Below the pieces are notes generated by a model. It saw only the letters and a list, made by a program, of their open reading frames with translations, was not told the DNA's origin and did no database searches. 55,760 bases of DNA from Bacillota bacterium (GTDB lineage Bacteria; Bacillota; Clostridia; Christensenellales; SZUA-584): assembly GCA_023415795.1 (NCBI GenBank), contig JAEZJG010000013.1, forward strand, positions 1-55,760, given 5' to 3'. Shown in pieces: positions 15,989-25,445 of the stretch; position 1 is the first letter of the stretch; each line of letters starts with the position of its first letter. The position numbers and the translations under genes are program-made.

Positions 15989-16498
15989 TCAAAGACCGTT
16001 ATCATGCAGCTGTTTTTCGTATAAGTAGAATATCCCTTTTCGAAACTGCGTTTGTCCCACACGCTGATACCCCCGCTTTTCATATAGCCGAAGTGCGTAC
16101 GGGTTGAGAGAAAACGCGTCCAATCGCAAGCTGCTATATCCCCTGCTGTCGGCCAGTGCCTCCACGCGGTGCATCACCTCGTTCGCGATGCCCTGATGCT
16201 GGCATTTGGGATGCACGCAAAGACGGTGCACCACCGCAAAGCTGTCGTACTGCCAAACGCCCTGAGCATATTCCGGATCGCAGCTTTCGTTGACAACCAC
16301 CGCCGCCAGCACCTCGCCGCCGCGCTCCAGCACATGCATATCGCCGTCGGAGATATCGCCGCGCAGCTTATCCGCAGACGGATATACCTCATCCCACTGC
16401 TCAATACCGTTTGCGCACATATAGGCAACAGCCTGAAAAAACAGCAATATCACGCTGTCGGCGTCATCCATCACAGCCGGACGGAATATCGCTTCCAT
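15989..16498 (-). CDS. GNAT-family N-acetyltransferase
   Basis: From the ATG at 16498 the protein has 169 residues. It has the GNAT acetyl-CoA site as VVHRLCVHPKCQHQGIANEVM (beta4 strand and Q/R-x2-G-x-A loop), then SLRLDAFSLNPYALRLYEKRGYQRVG, the usual beta5-alpha4 end with the N-x-x-A-x-x-L-Y-x-x-x-G-F/Y pattern. The acceptor substrate is unknown. The longer open frame upstream runs through yhbY and is not real. The start is one base after the yhbY stop, so translation is coupled. Confidence 0.85.
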   Translation of the reverse strand: MEAIFRPAVMDDADSVILLFFQAVAYMCANGIEQWDEVYPSADKLRGDISDGDMHVLERGGEVLAAVVVNESCDPEYAQGVWQYDSFAVVHRLCVHPKCQHQGIANEVMHRVEALADSRGYSSLRLDAFSLNPYALRLYEKRGYQRVGQTQFRKGIFYLYEKQLHDNGL

Positions 16499-16499
16499 G

Positions 16500-16787
16500 T
16501 TAAAGCTTGATCGTCGGATCTTTGGGACGCGCGCGGTACAGCACGAACTTTCTGCCGGACGACGACACAGGCTCGGCACCCGTCGCCTCGGCAATGGTTT
16601 TCAGCAGCTCCGCCGCGCTCTCCGGTGCGTTTTGCTGCACAGTGCCCTTGATCAGCTCACGCGCGGTCAGTGCCTCGTCCACCTGTACAATTACATTATC
16701 GGTCAGCCCGCCCTTGCCCACAAATATGATGGGCTCAATGCTGTTGGCCATCGCCTTGAGCGTGGCTCTTTGCTTGCTTGTCAGCAT
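16500..16787 (-). CDS. yhbY: YhbY-family (CRM domain) RNA-binding protein
   Basis: A 95-residue single-domain protein related to YhbY/YqeI. Family features visible are the N-terminal LTSKQRATLKAMANSIEPI, the GKGGLTDNVI loop that replaces the classic GKxG RNA-binding turn, and ALTARELIK. Such proteins associate with pre-50S ribosomal particles. Gene order obgE-yhbY, 15 bases apart, agrees with a shared role in large-subunit assembly. Confidence 0.93.
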   Translation of the reverse strand: MLTSKQRATLKAMANSIEPIIFVGKGGLTDNVIVQVDEALTARELIKGTVQQNAPESAAELLKTIAEATGAEPVSSSGRKFVLYRARPKDPTIKL

Positions 16788-16802
16788 ATGCTTAATCCTT
16801 TC

Positions 16803-18071
16803 TTAATCAACAAAATCAAATTCAAGCCCCTCAAGGCAAACCGCATCCCCCGTCTTCGCACCCGCGCGGCGCAGCGCTTTGATGATACCAAAGTCGATGA
16901 GCAGCTTCTGGAAGTGTCTCATGGAATCCGGGTCTGCGGGATTGGTGCGCAGCATGATCTCCCGTACGACGGAGCCGTCCACGTAATACACGCCGTCCTC
17001 CACGTATACCTCGTAGCCCTCATCCTCTTTTTCCAGCGCCCATTCCTCCACCACGCCGTCCTCGCGCACCGGGGCCTGCACAGGAAGTGTCATCAGCAGC
17101 TCATATGCAGCCTCCATCAGCTCGTGCACACCTTCTCCCGTCTCCGCGGATATCTCGTATACCATACCGCCCCGCGGCTCCAGATACTCCCGCAGGCGTT
17201 TGGCGTTCTCCGCCGCGTCCGGCAGATCCAGCTTGTTGGCCGCTACGATCTCCGGGCGTTTCGTCAGCTCCTCGGAATAATCCGCCAGCTCTTGCCGAAT
17301 GATCTCATAGTCCTCAATGACATCGCGCCCTTCCGAACCGGACACGTCCAGAACATGAATCAGCATGCGCGTGCGCTCCACATGGCGCAAAAAGTCGTGC
17401 CCCAGCCCCGCACCCGTCGCCGCGCCTTCAATCAAGCCGGGTATGTCCGCCACGATGAAGCTCTGATCGTGCCTGCGCACCACACCAAGGTTGGGCGACA
17501 GCGTGGTGAAATGGTAATTCGCAATCTTGGGCTTGGCGCTCGTGGATGCGGACAGCAGTGTCGACTTGCCCACATTGGGGAAACCCAGCAGCCCCACATC
17601 AGCGATGGACAGTAGCTCCAGTATCACTAGCCGCCCCTTGGTCTTCTTGCCCGGCGTCGCGAAGTTGGGAGCCTGCCGTGTGGACGTCGCAAAGCGAGAA
17701 TTACCTTTGCCGCCCGTACCGCCGCTCAACAGCACACGCCTTCCTTCGCGCATGTCCGCCGCCACACGCCCCGTCTCGGCGTCCTTAATCACCGTACCCG
17801 CAGGAACGCGGATCACAAGATCCGGCGCTGTCCGTCCGCGCATGTTCTTCTTACCGCCGCGTTCTCCGTCTTCCGCCTCAAAGCGGCGCGAATAGGCGAA
17901 GTCCATCAGTGTCCTCATGGAAGTATCCACCTCGAACACGATGCTGCCTCCGTCGCCGCCGTCGCCGCCGTCCGGTCCGCCGTTGTTGACGTATTTCTCC
18001 TTGCGGAACGAGACGTGACCGCTGCCACCATCTCCCGCTTTAATAAATATCCTCGCTTTATCGACAAACAT
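16803..18071 (-). CDS. obgE: ribosome-assembly GTPase Obg
   Basis: A 422-residue GTPase acting on 50S assembly and, in sporulating Firmicutes, on stress and sporulation control. N-terminal Obg fold rich in Gly (VDKARIFIKAGDGGSGHVSF), G1 loop GFPNVGKSTLL near residues 165-175, G3 DIPGLIEGA, G4 NKLD, and a C-terminal OCT domain ending about residue 420. The ATG overlaps the nth stop (TGATG). Full-length. Confidence 0.97.
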   Translation of the reverse strand: MFVDKARIFIKAGDGGSGHVSFRKEKYVNNGGPDGGDGGDGGSIVFEVDTSMRTLMDFAYSRRFEAEDGERGGKKNMRGRTAPDLVIRVPAGTVIKDAETGRVAADMREGRRVLLSGGTGGKGNSRFATSTRQAPNFATPGKKTKGRLVILELLSIADVGLLGFPNVGKSTLLSASTSAKPKIANYHFTTLSPNLGVVRRHDQSFIVADIPGLIEGAATGAGLGHDFLRHVERTRMLIHVLDVSGSEGRDVIEDYEIIRQELADYSEELTKRPEIVAANKLDLPDAAENAKRLREYLEPRGGMVYEISAETGEGVHELMEAAYELLMTLPVQAPVREDGVVEEWALEKEDEGYEVYVEDGVYYVDGSVVREIMLRTNPADPDSMRHFQKLLIDFGIIKALRRAGAKTGDAVCLEGLEFDFVD

Positions 18072-18700
18072 CAGTTAGTTACCTTTCCTCCCCATGGGCA
18101 TATATCGTTTAAAAAGCAGCTTGGGCATTTGGGCCGCTGTGCGGCGCACACCCGTCTGCCGTGGTAAATCAGCCAATGATGCGCGATGGACCACAATTCC
18201 TTAGGTATATTCTCCATCAGCTGCTTCTCCGTTTCCAGTACGTCCTTCGCCGTTGCGAAGCCCAGCCGGTTTGATACCCGGAACACATGCGTATCCACCG
18301 CAATCGCCGGAATGTCAAACGCGTTGGACATCACCACGTTGGCCGTTTTTCGACCCACGCCGGGCAGCGCGGTCAGCTCCGCCATTGTACGTGGCACGTG
18401 CCCGCCATGCTGCTCCGCCAACGCCGCAGCCGCAGCCTGTATGTTGCGCGCCTTGGTATGGTAGAAGCCGCAGCTTTTGATCACGCTCTCTATCTCCGCC
18501 ACGTCTGCCGCCGCCAGTGCCACCGCGTCCGGCCAGCGTTCAAACAGCGTGGGTGTCACACCGTTCACCTGCTTGTCCGTGGTTTGTGCGGACAGTATGG
18601 TCGCGATAAGCAGCTCGAACGGGCTGCGAAACCATAGCTCCGGCTTCGCATCCGGATAGTGCTGTGCCAGCCTTTTCAGAATTTCCGACTTGTCGCCCAT
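18071..18700 (-). CDS. nth: endonuclease III (DNA glycosylase/AP lyase)
   Basis: Removes oxidised pyrimidines in base-excision repair. The 209 residues show the helix-hairpin-helix LPGVGRKTANVV with the catalytic Lys, the catalytic Asp in AVDTHVFRVSNR, and the C-terminal [4Fe-4S] loop C-x6-C-x2-C-x5-C (CAAQRPKCPSCFLNDIC). It overlaps obgE by three bases at its stop, so nth-obgE-yhbY-acetyltransferase form one operon. Confidence 0.97.
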   Translation of the reverse strand: MGDKSEILKRLAQHYPDAKPELWFRSPFELLIATILSAQTTDKQVNGVTPTLFERWPDAVALAAADVAEIESVIKSCGFYHTKARNIQAAAAALAEQHGGHVPRTMAELTALPGVGRKTANVVMSNAFDIPAIAVDTHVFRVSNRLGFATAKDVLETEKQLMENIPKELWSIAHHWLIYHGRRVCAAQRPKCPSCFLNDICPWGGKVTN

Positions 18701-18821
18701 TTTGCTCCCATTGTTTTCTTTTATGGCTTATTATACTCACACGCGGCTCAAAACACAAACATTAAGTCGGTCTTGCCTGCGACGGATACATAATTTACGC
18801 CCTATCGCTCAAAATAACGGT

Positions 18822-19526
18822 ATGTTCAACGTAGTCATTAAAACATTCGTCATATATTTTTTCATCATGTTGGTTATGCGGCTGATGGGTAAACGGCAGG
18901 CGGGTCAGCTTCAGCCGTTCGATCTTGTAATTGCCGTCATGATCGCCGAGGTAGCCTCTACCCCGATGGCAGGTGCGGGTGTGCCGATCACCTATGGCAT
19001 CATCCCCGTCATCACGCTGCTGGTGCTGCACAACTGTATCGCGTTTGCCTCCATCAAAAGCGACAAGCTGCGCGCCTTTTTCTCCGGCAAGCCCAGCATC
19101 ATAGTCCACAAGGGCATCATTCGCCGCAAGGAGCTCAAACGGCTGGGTTACAACCTCAACGACTTAATTGAGCAGCTGCGCGTCAAAAATGTGACAAATC
19201 TCAGCGATGTGCACTACGCCGTGCTGGAAACCAACGGAGACCTGTCCATCATGCTCAAGCCCGAAAAGCGGCCTGTCCAGCCGGATGATCTAAAGGTGTA
19301 CCCAGAGAACCCCGGCTTTTGCTACGACGTGATCATGGACGGCAAGATCAAGCCCAAGAACCTTGAAAAGCTGGGCTATCAAGTTAACGACCTCGATCTC
19401 GTGCTTCGGCAAACGGGCATCAAGCATGTCAAATCCGTTTTTCTGGCTACCAGCGACGAAACAGGTAGTGTGTTCATACAGGATTACCAAGGTAAGCAAA
19501 TGCAGGGGCGCATGAAGAATGGGTAA
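18822..19526 (+). CDS. DUF421 membrane protein (YetF/YrbG family)
   Basis: From the ATG at 18822 the protein has 234 residues. The N terminus MFNVVIKTFVIYFFIMLVMRLMGKRQAGQ is the family hallmark, with membrane helices near residues 5-22, 30-50 and 55-75, and then two cytoplasmic DUF421 beta domains (KPSIIVHKGI and NPGFCYDVIMDGKI). Members are abundant in spore-formers; function is unproven. No clear SD site precedes the ATG. It overlaps the DUF4363 gene, its usual partner, by eight bases. Confidence 0.88.
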   Translation: MFNVVIKTFVIYFFIMLVMRLMGKRQAGQLQPFDLVIAVMIAEVASTPMAGAGVPITYGIIPVITLLVLHNCIAFASIKSDKLRAFFSGKPSIIVHKGIIRRKELKRLGYNLNDLIEQLRVKNVTNLSDVHYAVLETNGDLSIMLKPEKRPVQPDDLKVYPENPGFCYDVIMDGKIKPKNLEKLGYQVNDLDLVLRQTGIKHVKSVFLATSDETGSVFIQDYQGKQMQGRMKNG

Positions 19527-19899
19527 GACGATTGCAATCCTGGTGCTGTTAGCGCTGTTGCTGTTGGCCGCCATTTGGCAGAGTATTTACATCCACAACA
19601 CCACCGACACGCTCACGGAACAACTGGAGCAGGTTGTCAGTGCGCTGGAGCAAAACGACATAGAAAAAGCTGCTCAAGGGGCGAAAGACTTCGACGACGC
19701 ATGGCAGCTCCAAAAGCAAACCTATGAAACCTTGTTTGAACACAAAGAAGTGGACATCATATCTGCCACCGCCCAGAAGCTGCCCAGCCTGTGCGATCCC
19801 GACTGCGTTCCAGAGGCACGTGCGGCAGCAGAGGAAATGCTTTTCTATATTGAGCACATCCGCGACATAGACCGCTTGAGCTGGGAGAACGTTTTCTAA
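19519..19899 (+). CDS. DUF4363 protein
   Basis: A 126-residue protein with one N-terminal membrane helix (residues 4-22) and an extracytoplasmic helical domain (TLTEQLEQVVSALEQNDIEK, DDAWQLQKQTYETLFEHKEVD). This is the DUF4363 arrangement, commonly encoded directly after DUF421 genes. The overlap with the upstream gene supports translational coupling. Function unknown; a membrane complex of the two proteins is a reasonable guess. Confidence 0.82.
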   Translation: MGKTIAILVLLALLLLAAIWQSIYIHNTTDTLTEQLEQVVSALEQNDIEKAAQGAKDFDDAWQLQKQTYETLFEHKEVDIISATAQKLPSLCDPDCVPEARAAAEEMLFYIEHIRDIDRLSWENVF

Positions 19900-19902
19900 A
19901 CG

Positions 19903-20739
19903 TTATTTCCAGCTGAAGCCGTAATACCAGCCTTCGGCGCGCTGTTCCTCCGTGGTCAGATGAGGATCTTCCACCACGAAGCCGCCGGGCAAGCCCAGTT
20001 CCTTCGCGCTCAGCTCAAAGTGACAGGCCGCAATGCCCAAATCCACACGCTGCATTGTAAAGCCGTACATGGTGTTTCCGGCATAGCGTTTGTCGACCAG
20101 CGCATAGAAGTGGCACACGCCGTCCGTCACGATCACGCGCCAAGGCTGCTTGTTGGACGCAGACGGGCCAATGCGCACCATCTCAAGACATGTCTTGAGC
20201 GCCCCATCCTCTGGCATCAGCGGATTCATCGTGCTGCCGTCCAAAAACACCTCGCCAAAGCGCTTGCGGGAGCGCGCGCCCGCACCTGCCGCCACCATCC
20301 GCTCCGTCATCGACTTGCGTTCCGCCGCGTATCCTATGGGCGATACGGCAGGCAGAAACTCGCCTGACGGCTTTAGCCGCTCCTCAAACGTACTGCGCTT
20401 AAACGTGCCGCCCAGCCAGCAGGTGCCAAGACCCAGCGCCGTCGCAAACAGCACCGCATGCTCAAACGCGTAACCGAAGCCCTCCATGTCCATAGCGCCC
20501 TTTTTCACGCAGCCCGCAAAATATGTTTTCGCACCCTTGATGAAGCCATACGTACCGATCTTTTGCTCGGCACTTTCAGCCAGATCGAAGCGCACCTGCG
20601 CACCAAACGGATTTTGTACACTGCTCATAAAGCGGGAGAACTGTTCCAGCTTTTCCGGCTCTACCAATCTTTTGTCGTACGTCCTTACCGATGTCCGTTT
20701 TTGTATCAGGTCGATAACGCTTTGCCCTTCAATCATCAC
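19903..20739 (-). CDS. nitroreductase-family protein (TM1586-like)
   Basis: A 278-residue FMN-dependent nitroreductase-fold protein. The N-terminal signature is IQKRTSVRTYDKRLVEPEKL. The mid part has HAVLFATALGLGTCWLGGTF, and the second half GPSASNKQPWRVIVTDG repeats the flavin-contact motif. This doubled, pseudo-dimeric layout is the TM1586 type, in which one chain makes both halves of the usual dimer. The electron acceptor is unknown. It is convergent with DUF4363 and lies 24 bases downstream of rodA on the same strand. Confidence 0.88.
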   Translation of the reverse strand: MMIEGQSVIDLIQKRTSVRTYDKRLVEPEKLEQFSRFMSSVQNPFGAQVRFDLAESAEQKIGTYGFIKGAKTYFAGCVKKGAMDMEGFGYAFEHAVLFATALGLGTCWLGGTFKRSTFEERLKPSGEFLPAVSPIGYAAERKSMTERMVAAGAGARSRKRFGEVFLDGSTMNPLMPEDGALKTCLEMVRIGPSASNKQPWRVIVTDGVCHFYALVDKRYAGNTMYGFTMQRVDLGIAACHFELSAKELGLPGGFVVEDPHLTTEEQRAEGWYYGFSWK

Positions 20740-20763
20740 GCACTCCTTATTATATCTTTTTCG

Positions 20764-21945
20764 TCAGAAGCTCCATCGTTGTCGTCGCATACTGACATTG
20801 ATAACCAGCCCGAACGCGATCATGTTGGTCAGCAGGTTTGATCCCCCATAGCTGAAGAACGGCAGCGGTATGCCGGTGATGGGCATCACCCCCACGTTCA
20901 TGCCTATGTTCTCAAAGATATGAAACAGCGTCATGGCCATCACACCCACAATGATCAGGGAACCGAAATCGTCCTTAGCTTTGGTGGCCAGCCACAGCGT
21001 ACGAATAATGAGCGCGAAATAGAGCAATATGAGTATCATCGCGCCGATAAAACCCACCGCCTCCGCCGTGGTTGCGAATATAAAATCAGTGTGCTTGAAG
21101 GCGATGTGCGACAAGCGGCTCTCGCCGCCCAGCGAGAACAGCCCCTTGCCGGACAGCTGCCCGGAACCGATGGCCGTTTGCGCCTGCATCGCCTGACGGG
21201 CATTATCCGCCGCCTGCTGATCCGTCATCCCTTCAACCTGAATGCCTACAAAGGAGTATATTCTGTTCTTCTGCCAATCAGCCAGCACAAACCACGAAGC
21301 CGGCAGTGCAATACCTACCGCCCCCACCATGCCCAGCAGCAGCTTCCAGCTGGTCTTGGCCATAAACAGCATTGAGAAGAAGGTGAACACGTACACCATC
21401 GCCGTGCCAAAGTCCGGCTGCGCTATAATGAGCACCAGCGGTCCCAAGAAGACGCCGATGATGGGCAGCAGATCCTTCAGCTTATTGATACCGCCGTCCT
21501 TGCCCTTGGTGCGGTTTGATATCATGCGGGCCATCATGATGACGATGGCAATCTTGCCGATCTCGCTGGGCTGAAAGCCGGAGTTGCCGATTCGGAACCA
21601 ACCCTTGGTGCCGTTGACCTCCTTACCGAGGAAGAACACCGCGACCAGCAGCACGATCAATATGATGTATATCCACTTGTAATATTCGCCGATAGCGTGA
21701 TAATCGGGCAGCAGCACGACAAACATGGCGAAAATACCCACCGCAAACCATGTCAGCTGCTGAGTCACATAGTCCAGGTCCAGCTGCGCGATGGCAGCGG
21801 AAAGCGAGCCGGTGTTTTCAGTCAGCGGCTCGGAGGTGGCGCTGGCAATCGCCACCATGCTGAACAGTATCAACACCATCATGTTGGCAAACAATATCCA
21901 GTCTATATGTTTAAACATCCTCGGATCGATAAACTTCATCTTCAC
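20764..21945 (-). CDS. rodA: SEDS-family peptidoglycan glycosyltransferase RodA
   Basis: Polymerises lipid II with its class B PBP partner during elongation. The 393 residues hold about ten membrane helices. Family motifs are NGTKGWFRIGNSGFQPSEIGKIAIV, the conserved Asp in QPDFGTAMVY, and NIGMNVGVMPITGIPLPFFSYGGSNLL at the C-terminal end. FtsW and SpoVE are close relatives; the RodA name rests on the overall motif set and is probable, not certain. The partner mrdA lies 13 kb away at 5255 and mreCD at 35.5 kb. TATAAT at 22021-22026 (minus) is its probable -10. Confidence 0.9.
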   Translation of the reverse strand: MKMKFIDPRMFKHIDWILFANMMVLILFSMVAIASATSEPLTENTGSLSAAIAQLDLDYVTQQLTWFAVGIFAMFVVLLPDYHAIGEYYKWIYIILIVLLVAVFFLGKEVNGTKGWFRIGNSGFQPSEIGKIAIVIMMARMISNRTKGKDGGINKLKDLLPIIGVFLGPLVLIIAQPDFGTAMVYVFTFFSMLFMAKTSWKLLLGMVGAVGIALPASWFVLADWQKNRIYSFVGIQVEGMTDQQAADNARQAMQAQTAIGSGQLSGKGLFSLGGESRLSHIAFKHTDFIFATTAEAVGFIGAMILILLYFALIIRTLWLATKAKDDFGSLIIVGVMAMTLFHIFENIGMNVGVMPITGIPLPFFSYGGSNLLTNMIAFGLVINVSMRRQRWSF

Positions 21946-22157
21946 TGCATTTACCTCTGGGCTTCACCCAATATGCGCTGCTTCTCACAGGCGGCACAAT
22001 CTTTACAATTATGTTTAGGAATTATAACACAATTGTAACGATAGCAGAACCCCAGCTACAATAAGTTTACATTTTGCTGGGCATTTGACTACAGCATATC
22101 AGAAAAATACCGGTCAGGGAAGCCCCGTCCGGCATTGCTTCTTGTCCGCTTGCCATG

Positions 22158-22763
22158 TTACTCCGCGCTGTCCTCTAACAGCAGCACACGCAGCGCTTTG
22201 CCCTGTACCGGATACGACTCCGCCACTGCCCCGGCAAACACCACCTCGACGGTGTCTCCCTCGCTGATGCGCTCCATCGCGGCATACTCACCGTCCTGCG
22301 TCACCACCACGGTATCCGCGCCCACGCGCACGCTTGCCTTGTCGTACATACCATAGTCGCCGCCCGTCGCTTCCACCAGCATCGTCATCTCTCCGCCCGA
22401 CATCGACACCTGCGTCACACTGCCGCGAATGCCCAGCGCATCCTGCAGTCCCTCCAGCAGTTCTGCCCCCGACGATGGACATTTAGCCTTTAAATCCCCA
22501 TAGGTCAAATACAAAAAGCTCGTACCGTCCACCAAGTACACCGCCGTATGCTCCACACCCCAGCCCACATCCTGAGTTGCGCCCAGATGCTTGATGATAT
22601 CGCCGTACGCCGTGTCTGCTTCAACGGCTTTCACATCTTCGCTGGAAACGAATTTAACGGCATTGTCTACCGAAATCAGCTCAGCCGGATAAGCCGCGCT
22701 GCAGGCCGAGAGTATAAACAGCGCCATTGCGCATATTATCGGTATCACTGCTCTTTTTTTCAT
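22158..22763 (-). CDS. putative lipoprotein, DUF3221-like
   Basis: From the ATG at 22763 (GGAGG five bases before) the protein has 201 residues. It opens with a lipoprotein signal peptide: KKR, hydrophobic core AVIPIICAMALFILS, then the lipobox LSAC with Cys near residue 22. It is thus expected on the outer face of the membrane. The C-terminal part EGDTVEVVFAGAVAESYPVQ resembles the DUF3221/YobA fold of Firmicutes lipoproteins. Function unknown. It stands alone between rodA and divergent dnaX. Confidence 0.7.
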   Translation of the reverse strand: MKKRAVIPIICAMALFILSACSAAYPAELISVDNAVKFVSSEDVKAVEADTAYGDIIKHLGATQDVGWGVEHTAVYLVDGTSFLYLTYGDLKAKCPSSGAELLEGLQDALGIRGSVTQVSMSGGEMTMLVEATGGDYGMYDKASVRVGADTVVVTQDGEYAAMERISEGDTVEVVFAGAVAESYPVQGKALRVLLLEDSAE

Positions 22764-22892
22764 GTCATCCTCCAATTGTTTGTGCTAATAAGACGGGATA
22801 ACGCGCGTGTTTGTTCCAACACTTTTGGGCATTATGGACAAAGGCTATAACGAGATGATATATTATAGAGGCAAAAACTTTGGGAGGAACGA

Positions 22893-24467
22893 ATGGCTTA
22901 CAGGGCACTTTACCGCACATGGCGGCCTGCACGCTTTGCCGATGTGGTGGGTCAGGAACCCATCACCAAGGTGCTGGCAGGCGAGATCGAGAGCGGCAAG
23001 ATCGCACACGCATATCTGTTTTCAGGGCCGCGCGGCACCGGCAAAACCAGCCTTGCCAAAATATTTGCACGCGCCGTCAACTGCCAGAACCGGCAGGGCG
23101 CAGAGGCCTGCGGCGAGTGCACCGCCTGCCGTGCCACAGGAGACGAGGGCTCGGTCGATATCGTGGAGATTGACGCCGCCTCCAACAACGGCGTGGACAA
23201 CATCCGCGACATCCGTGACCGCGTGAACCTGCTGCCCGCCTTCTGCAAATATAAGGTATATATCATCGACGAGGTGCATATGCTCTCCAAGGGCGCGTTT
23301 AACGCGCTGCTCAAAACGCTGGAGGAGCCGCCCGCCCACGTCATTTTCATACTCGCCACCACCGAGCCGCACAAGCTCCCAGCGACGATACTGTCGCGCT
23401 GCCAGCGGTTCGACTTTCAGCGCATCACCGCCTCAGACATCAAAGGCCGGTTGGCTGAGGTTGCCAAGGCAGAGGGCTTCGCGTTTGAGGACAACGCTCT
23501 CAAGGCCATCGCGCGCGCGGCAGAGGGCGGCATGCGCGACGCGCTGTCGATACTCGACCAGTGTGCGGCGTTTGGCGACATCACGATGAGCAACGTCACC
23601 GCGGCGCTGGGCAGCGGCGACATGAGCCAGCTGTATGCATTGGCCGGGCACATCGCAAACTATGATGAGAAGGGTGCGCTCACCGGTCTGCGCGCGTTGC
23701 TGAACGCCGGAGCTGACACCCGCGCGCTCATCAAGGATCTCGCGGACGTGTTCCGCCGTATGATGTGGCTGTCTGCCGGGGCCGATGCCGAGGAGGAAGA
23801 CGCCGACTTGAAAGCGATTTCCGCGACATACGGCAAAGCCGCATGTGTTCGGGCACTCAACATACTGATACAGAAGGAATACGAGATGCGGCAGAATCTG
23901 CGCGCCGACATCGTGCTGGAAACAGCGGTGATGGCGTTGATGGCACCCGAGGATGACACATCCTCTCCCGCCGCCGCCCGCATCGACAAACTGGAAGCGC
24001 GGCTGCGCATGCTTGAGGAGCGGCCGTCCACGGCTGCACCCGCACAGGCTGCGGATAGCAAGCCCGCCCCCGTTGCCGAAGCGCCAAGGCCCCGCGCCGC
24101 AAAACCTGCTCCTGTCAAGGAGTCCGCAATAACGGACAAGGAAGCGGCTAACATGTGGAAGAAGGCACTGCTTGCGCTGGAGGACAAGAAGGCTTATCAT
24201 ATCTGTACGTACGCGAAAAAGGCGGAAACAGTGGTCTGTACGGAAGACGTTTTTGAAATCCGCTTTGATGCCGAAGGTGAGACAGCGGCGGAAGCCCTGA
24301 CAATGCCCAACGCTCAGGCCGCGCTCACGCAGCTGCTCTCGGCAGAGGCGGGCAGGCCACTGAACGTGAAGGTGATCCGGGCGCAGCGTTCACAGACCGG
24401 CAAGACAGGCGTGGACATCGCAGCGATGTTCGGCGCAGAAAATATCGAGATCATACAGGAGGACTAA
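22893..24467 (+). CDS. dnaX: DNA polymerase III subunit gamma/tau
   Basis: The clamp-loader ATPase. The 524 residues begin MAYRALYRTWRPARFADVVGQ, then the P-loop GPRGTGKTSLAK near residues 45-56, a four-Cys zinc module (CQNRQGAEACGECTAC), Walker B IIDEVHML with sensor SRCQRFDF, and a Pro/Ala-rich linker leading to a C-terminal tau-like part that binds polymerase. GGGAGG precedes the ATG. dnaX-ybaB-recR is the standard Firmicutes order. A probable promoter is TGGACA...TATATT shortly upstream. No scRNA gene is found beside it. Confidence 0.97.
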   Translation: MAYRALYRTWRPARFADVVGQEPITKVLAGEIESGKIAHAYLFSGPRGTGKTSLAKIFARAVNCQNRQGAEACGECTACRATGDEGSVDIVEIDAASNNGVDNIRDIRDRVNLLPAFCKYKVYIIDEVHMLSKGAFNALLKTLEEPPAHVIFILATTEPHKLPATILSRCQRFDFQRITASDIKGRLAEVAKAEGFAFEDNALKAIARAAEGGMRDALSILDQCAAFGDITMSNVTAALGSGDMSQLYALAGHIANYDEKGALTGLRALLNAGADTRALIKDLADVFRRMMWLSAGADAEEEDADLKAISATYGKAACVRALNILIQKEYEMRQNLRADIVLETAVMALMAPEDDTSSPAAARIDKLEARLRMLEERPSTAAPAQAADSKPAPVAEAPRPRAAKPAPVKESAITDKEAANMWKKALLALEDKKAYHICTYAKKAETVVCTEDVFEIRFDAEGETAAEALTMPNAQAALTQLLSAEAGRPLNVKVIRAQRSQTGKTGVDIAAMFGAENIEIIQED

Positions 24468-24471
24468 TATA

Positions 24472-24828
24472 ATGGCAAAAAGAACTTCATTTGGCGGCGG
24501 CATGGGCGGCGGAGGCGGCATGAACATGAATTCTATGCTGGCCAAGGCACAAAAGATGCAGGCCGATATGGCAGCGGCACAGGCCGAGGTGGAAGCGGCT
24601 GAGGTGGAAGCCACGGCAGGCGGCGGCGCAGTGACAGTGCGCGCAAACGGCGGCAAGAAGATTATCAGCGTTAAAATATCCCCCGATGCGGTGGACCCAG
24701 ACGATGTTGAGATGCTGGAAGACCTCATCACGGCAGCGGTCAACGAAGCGCTGACCAAGGCGGAAGAGCTGATGCAGCAGAAGATGGGCGGCATTACAGG
24801 CGGCATGAATCTGGGAGGTCTGTTCTAA
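24472..24828 (+). CDS. YbaB/EbfC nucleoid-associated protein
   Basis: A 118-residue DNA-binding protein with a Gly/Met-rich N-terminal tail (FGGGMGGGGGMNMNSML), the helix LAKAQKMQADMAAAQAEVEA, and the sheet segment KIISVKISPDAVDPDDVEMLEDLI. It lies two bases past the dnaX stop and one base before the recR start codon, as is usual for this gene. Confidence 0.95.
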   Translation: MAKRTSFGGGMGGGGGMNMNSMLAKAQKMQADMAAAQAEVEAAEVEATAGGGAVTVRANGGKKIISVKISPDAVDPDDVEMLEDLITAAVNEALTKAEELMQQKMGGITGGMNLGGLF

Positions 24829-24829
24829 T

Positions 24830-25435
24830 TTGGGACCCATCATCGAGCCGGTGATGCGGCTCATCAACCAATTTTCCAAGCTTCCGGGCGTGGGCGCAAA
24901 AACGGCGCAGCGCCTTGCTTTCCATGTCATCGGGCTCAGCGACGAAGAGGTGAAGGCCTTCGCTGAAGACTTGACCTACGCCAAGGAGAAGGCCGTGTTC
25001 TGCCCCGTATGCGGCAACCTGATGGATAAGGACATGCCCTGCTGCAATGTGTGTGCGGACGACGGGCGCGATGGTACCTGCGTCTGCGTGGTGTGCGACA
25101 TCAAGGACGTGCTCGCCATCGAGAAGACGCGCGAATACAAGGGCATCTACCATGTGCTGCACGGCGTGATCTCTCCGATGGACGGCGTGGGGCCGGATGA
25201 TATCCGTATCGCGGCGTTGATCAATCGGCTGGCGAAGGGCGATATTGACGAAGTCATACTCGCGACCAACCCGGATGTGCAGGGCACGGCAACGGCGGCG
25301 TACATCGCCAAGACCATCCGCCCCTTGGGCGTGAAGGTGACGCGTATCGCGCATGGCGTGCCCATCGGAGCAGACTTAGAATACACCGATGAGGTGACTC
25401 TGGTGCGCGCATTGGAGGGTCGGACAGAGTATTAA
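24830..25435 (+). CDS. recR: recombination mediator RecR
   Basis: Works with RecO/RecF in loading RecA at gaps. The 201 residues have the helix-hairpin-helix LSKLPGVGAKTAQRLAFH near the N terminus (read as FSKLPGVGAKTAQ), the four-Cys zinc finger CPVCGNL...CCNVC, and the Toprim domain CVVCDIKDVLAIE to LATNPDVQGTATAAYI. The start is TTG at 24830, with GGGAGG 12 bases upstream in the end of ybaB; the N terminus MGPIIEPVMRLI matches other RecR proteins. Confidence 0.96.
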   Translation: MGPIIEPVMRLINQFSKLPGVGAKTAQRLAFHVIGLSDEEVKAFAEDLTYAKEKAVFCPVCGNLMDKDMPCCNVCADDGRDGTCVCVVCDIKDVLAIEKTREYKGIYHVLHGVISPMDGVGPDDIRIAALINRLAKGDIDEVILATNPDVQGTATAAYIAKTIRPLGVKVTRIAHGVPIGADLEYTDEVTLVRALEGRTEY

Positions 25436-25445
25436 GGAGGCTATC

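Noticed and set aside
15750..15992. An 80-codon minus-strand open frame overlapping the end of the acetyltransferase gene
   Set aside because: It would begin at TTG without SD, runs through a strong terminator hairpin and overlaps the opposite gene; amino-acid pattern looks random.
22764..22892. A signal recognition particle RNA gene next to dnaX
   Set aside because: The conserved SRP Alu/S-domain core is absent in this interval; only promoter-like AT-rich sequence is seen.
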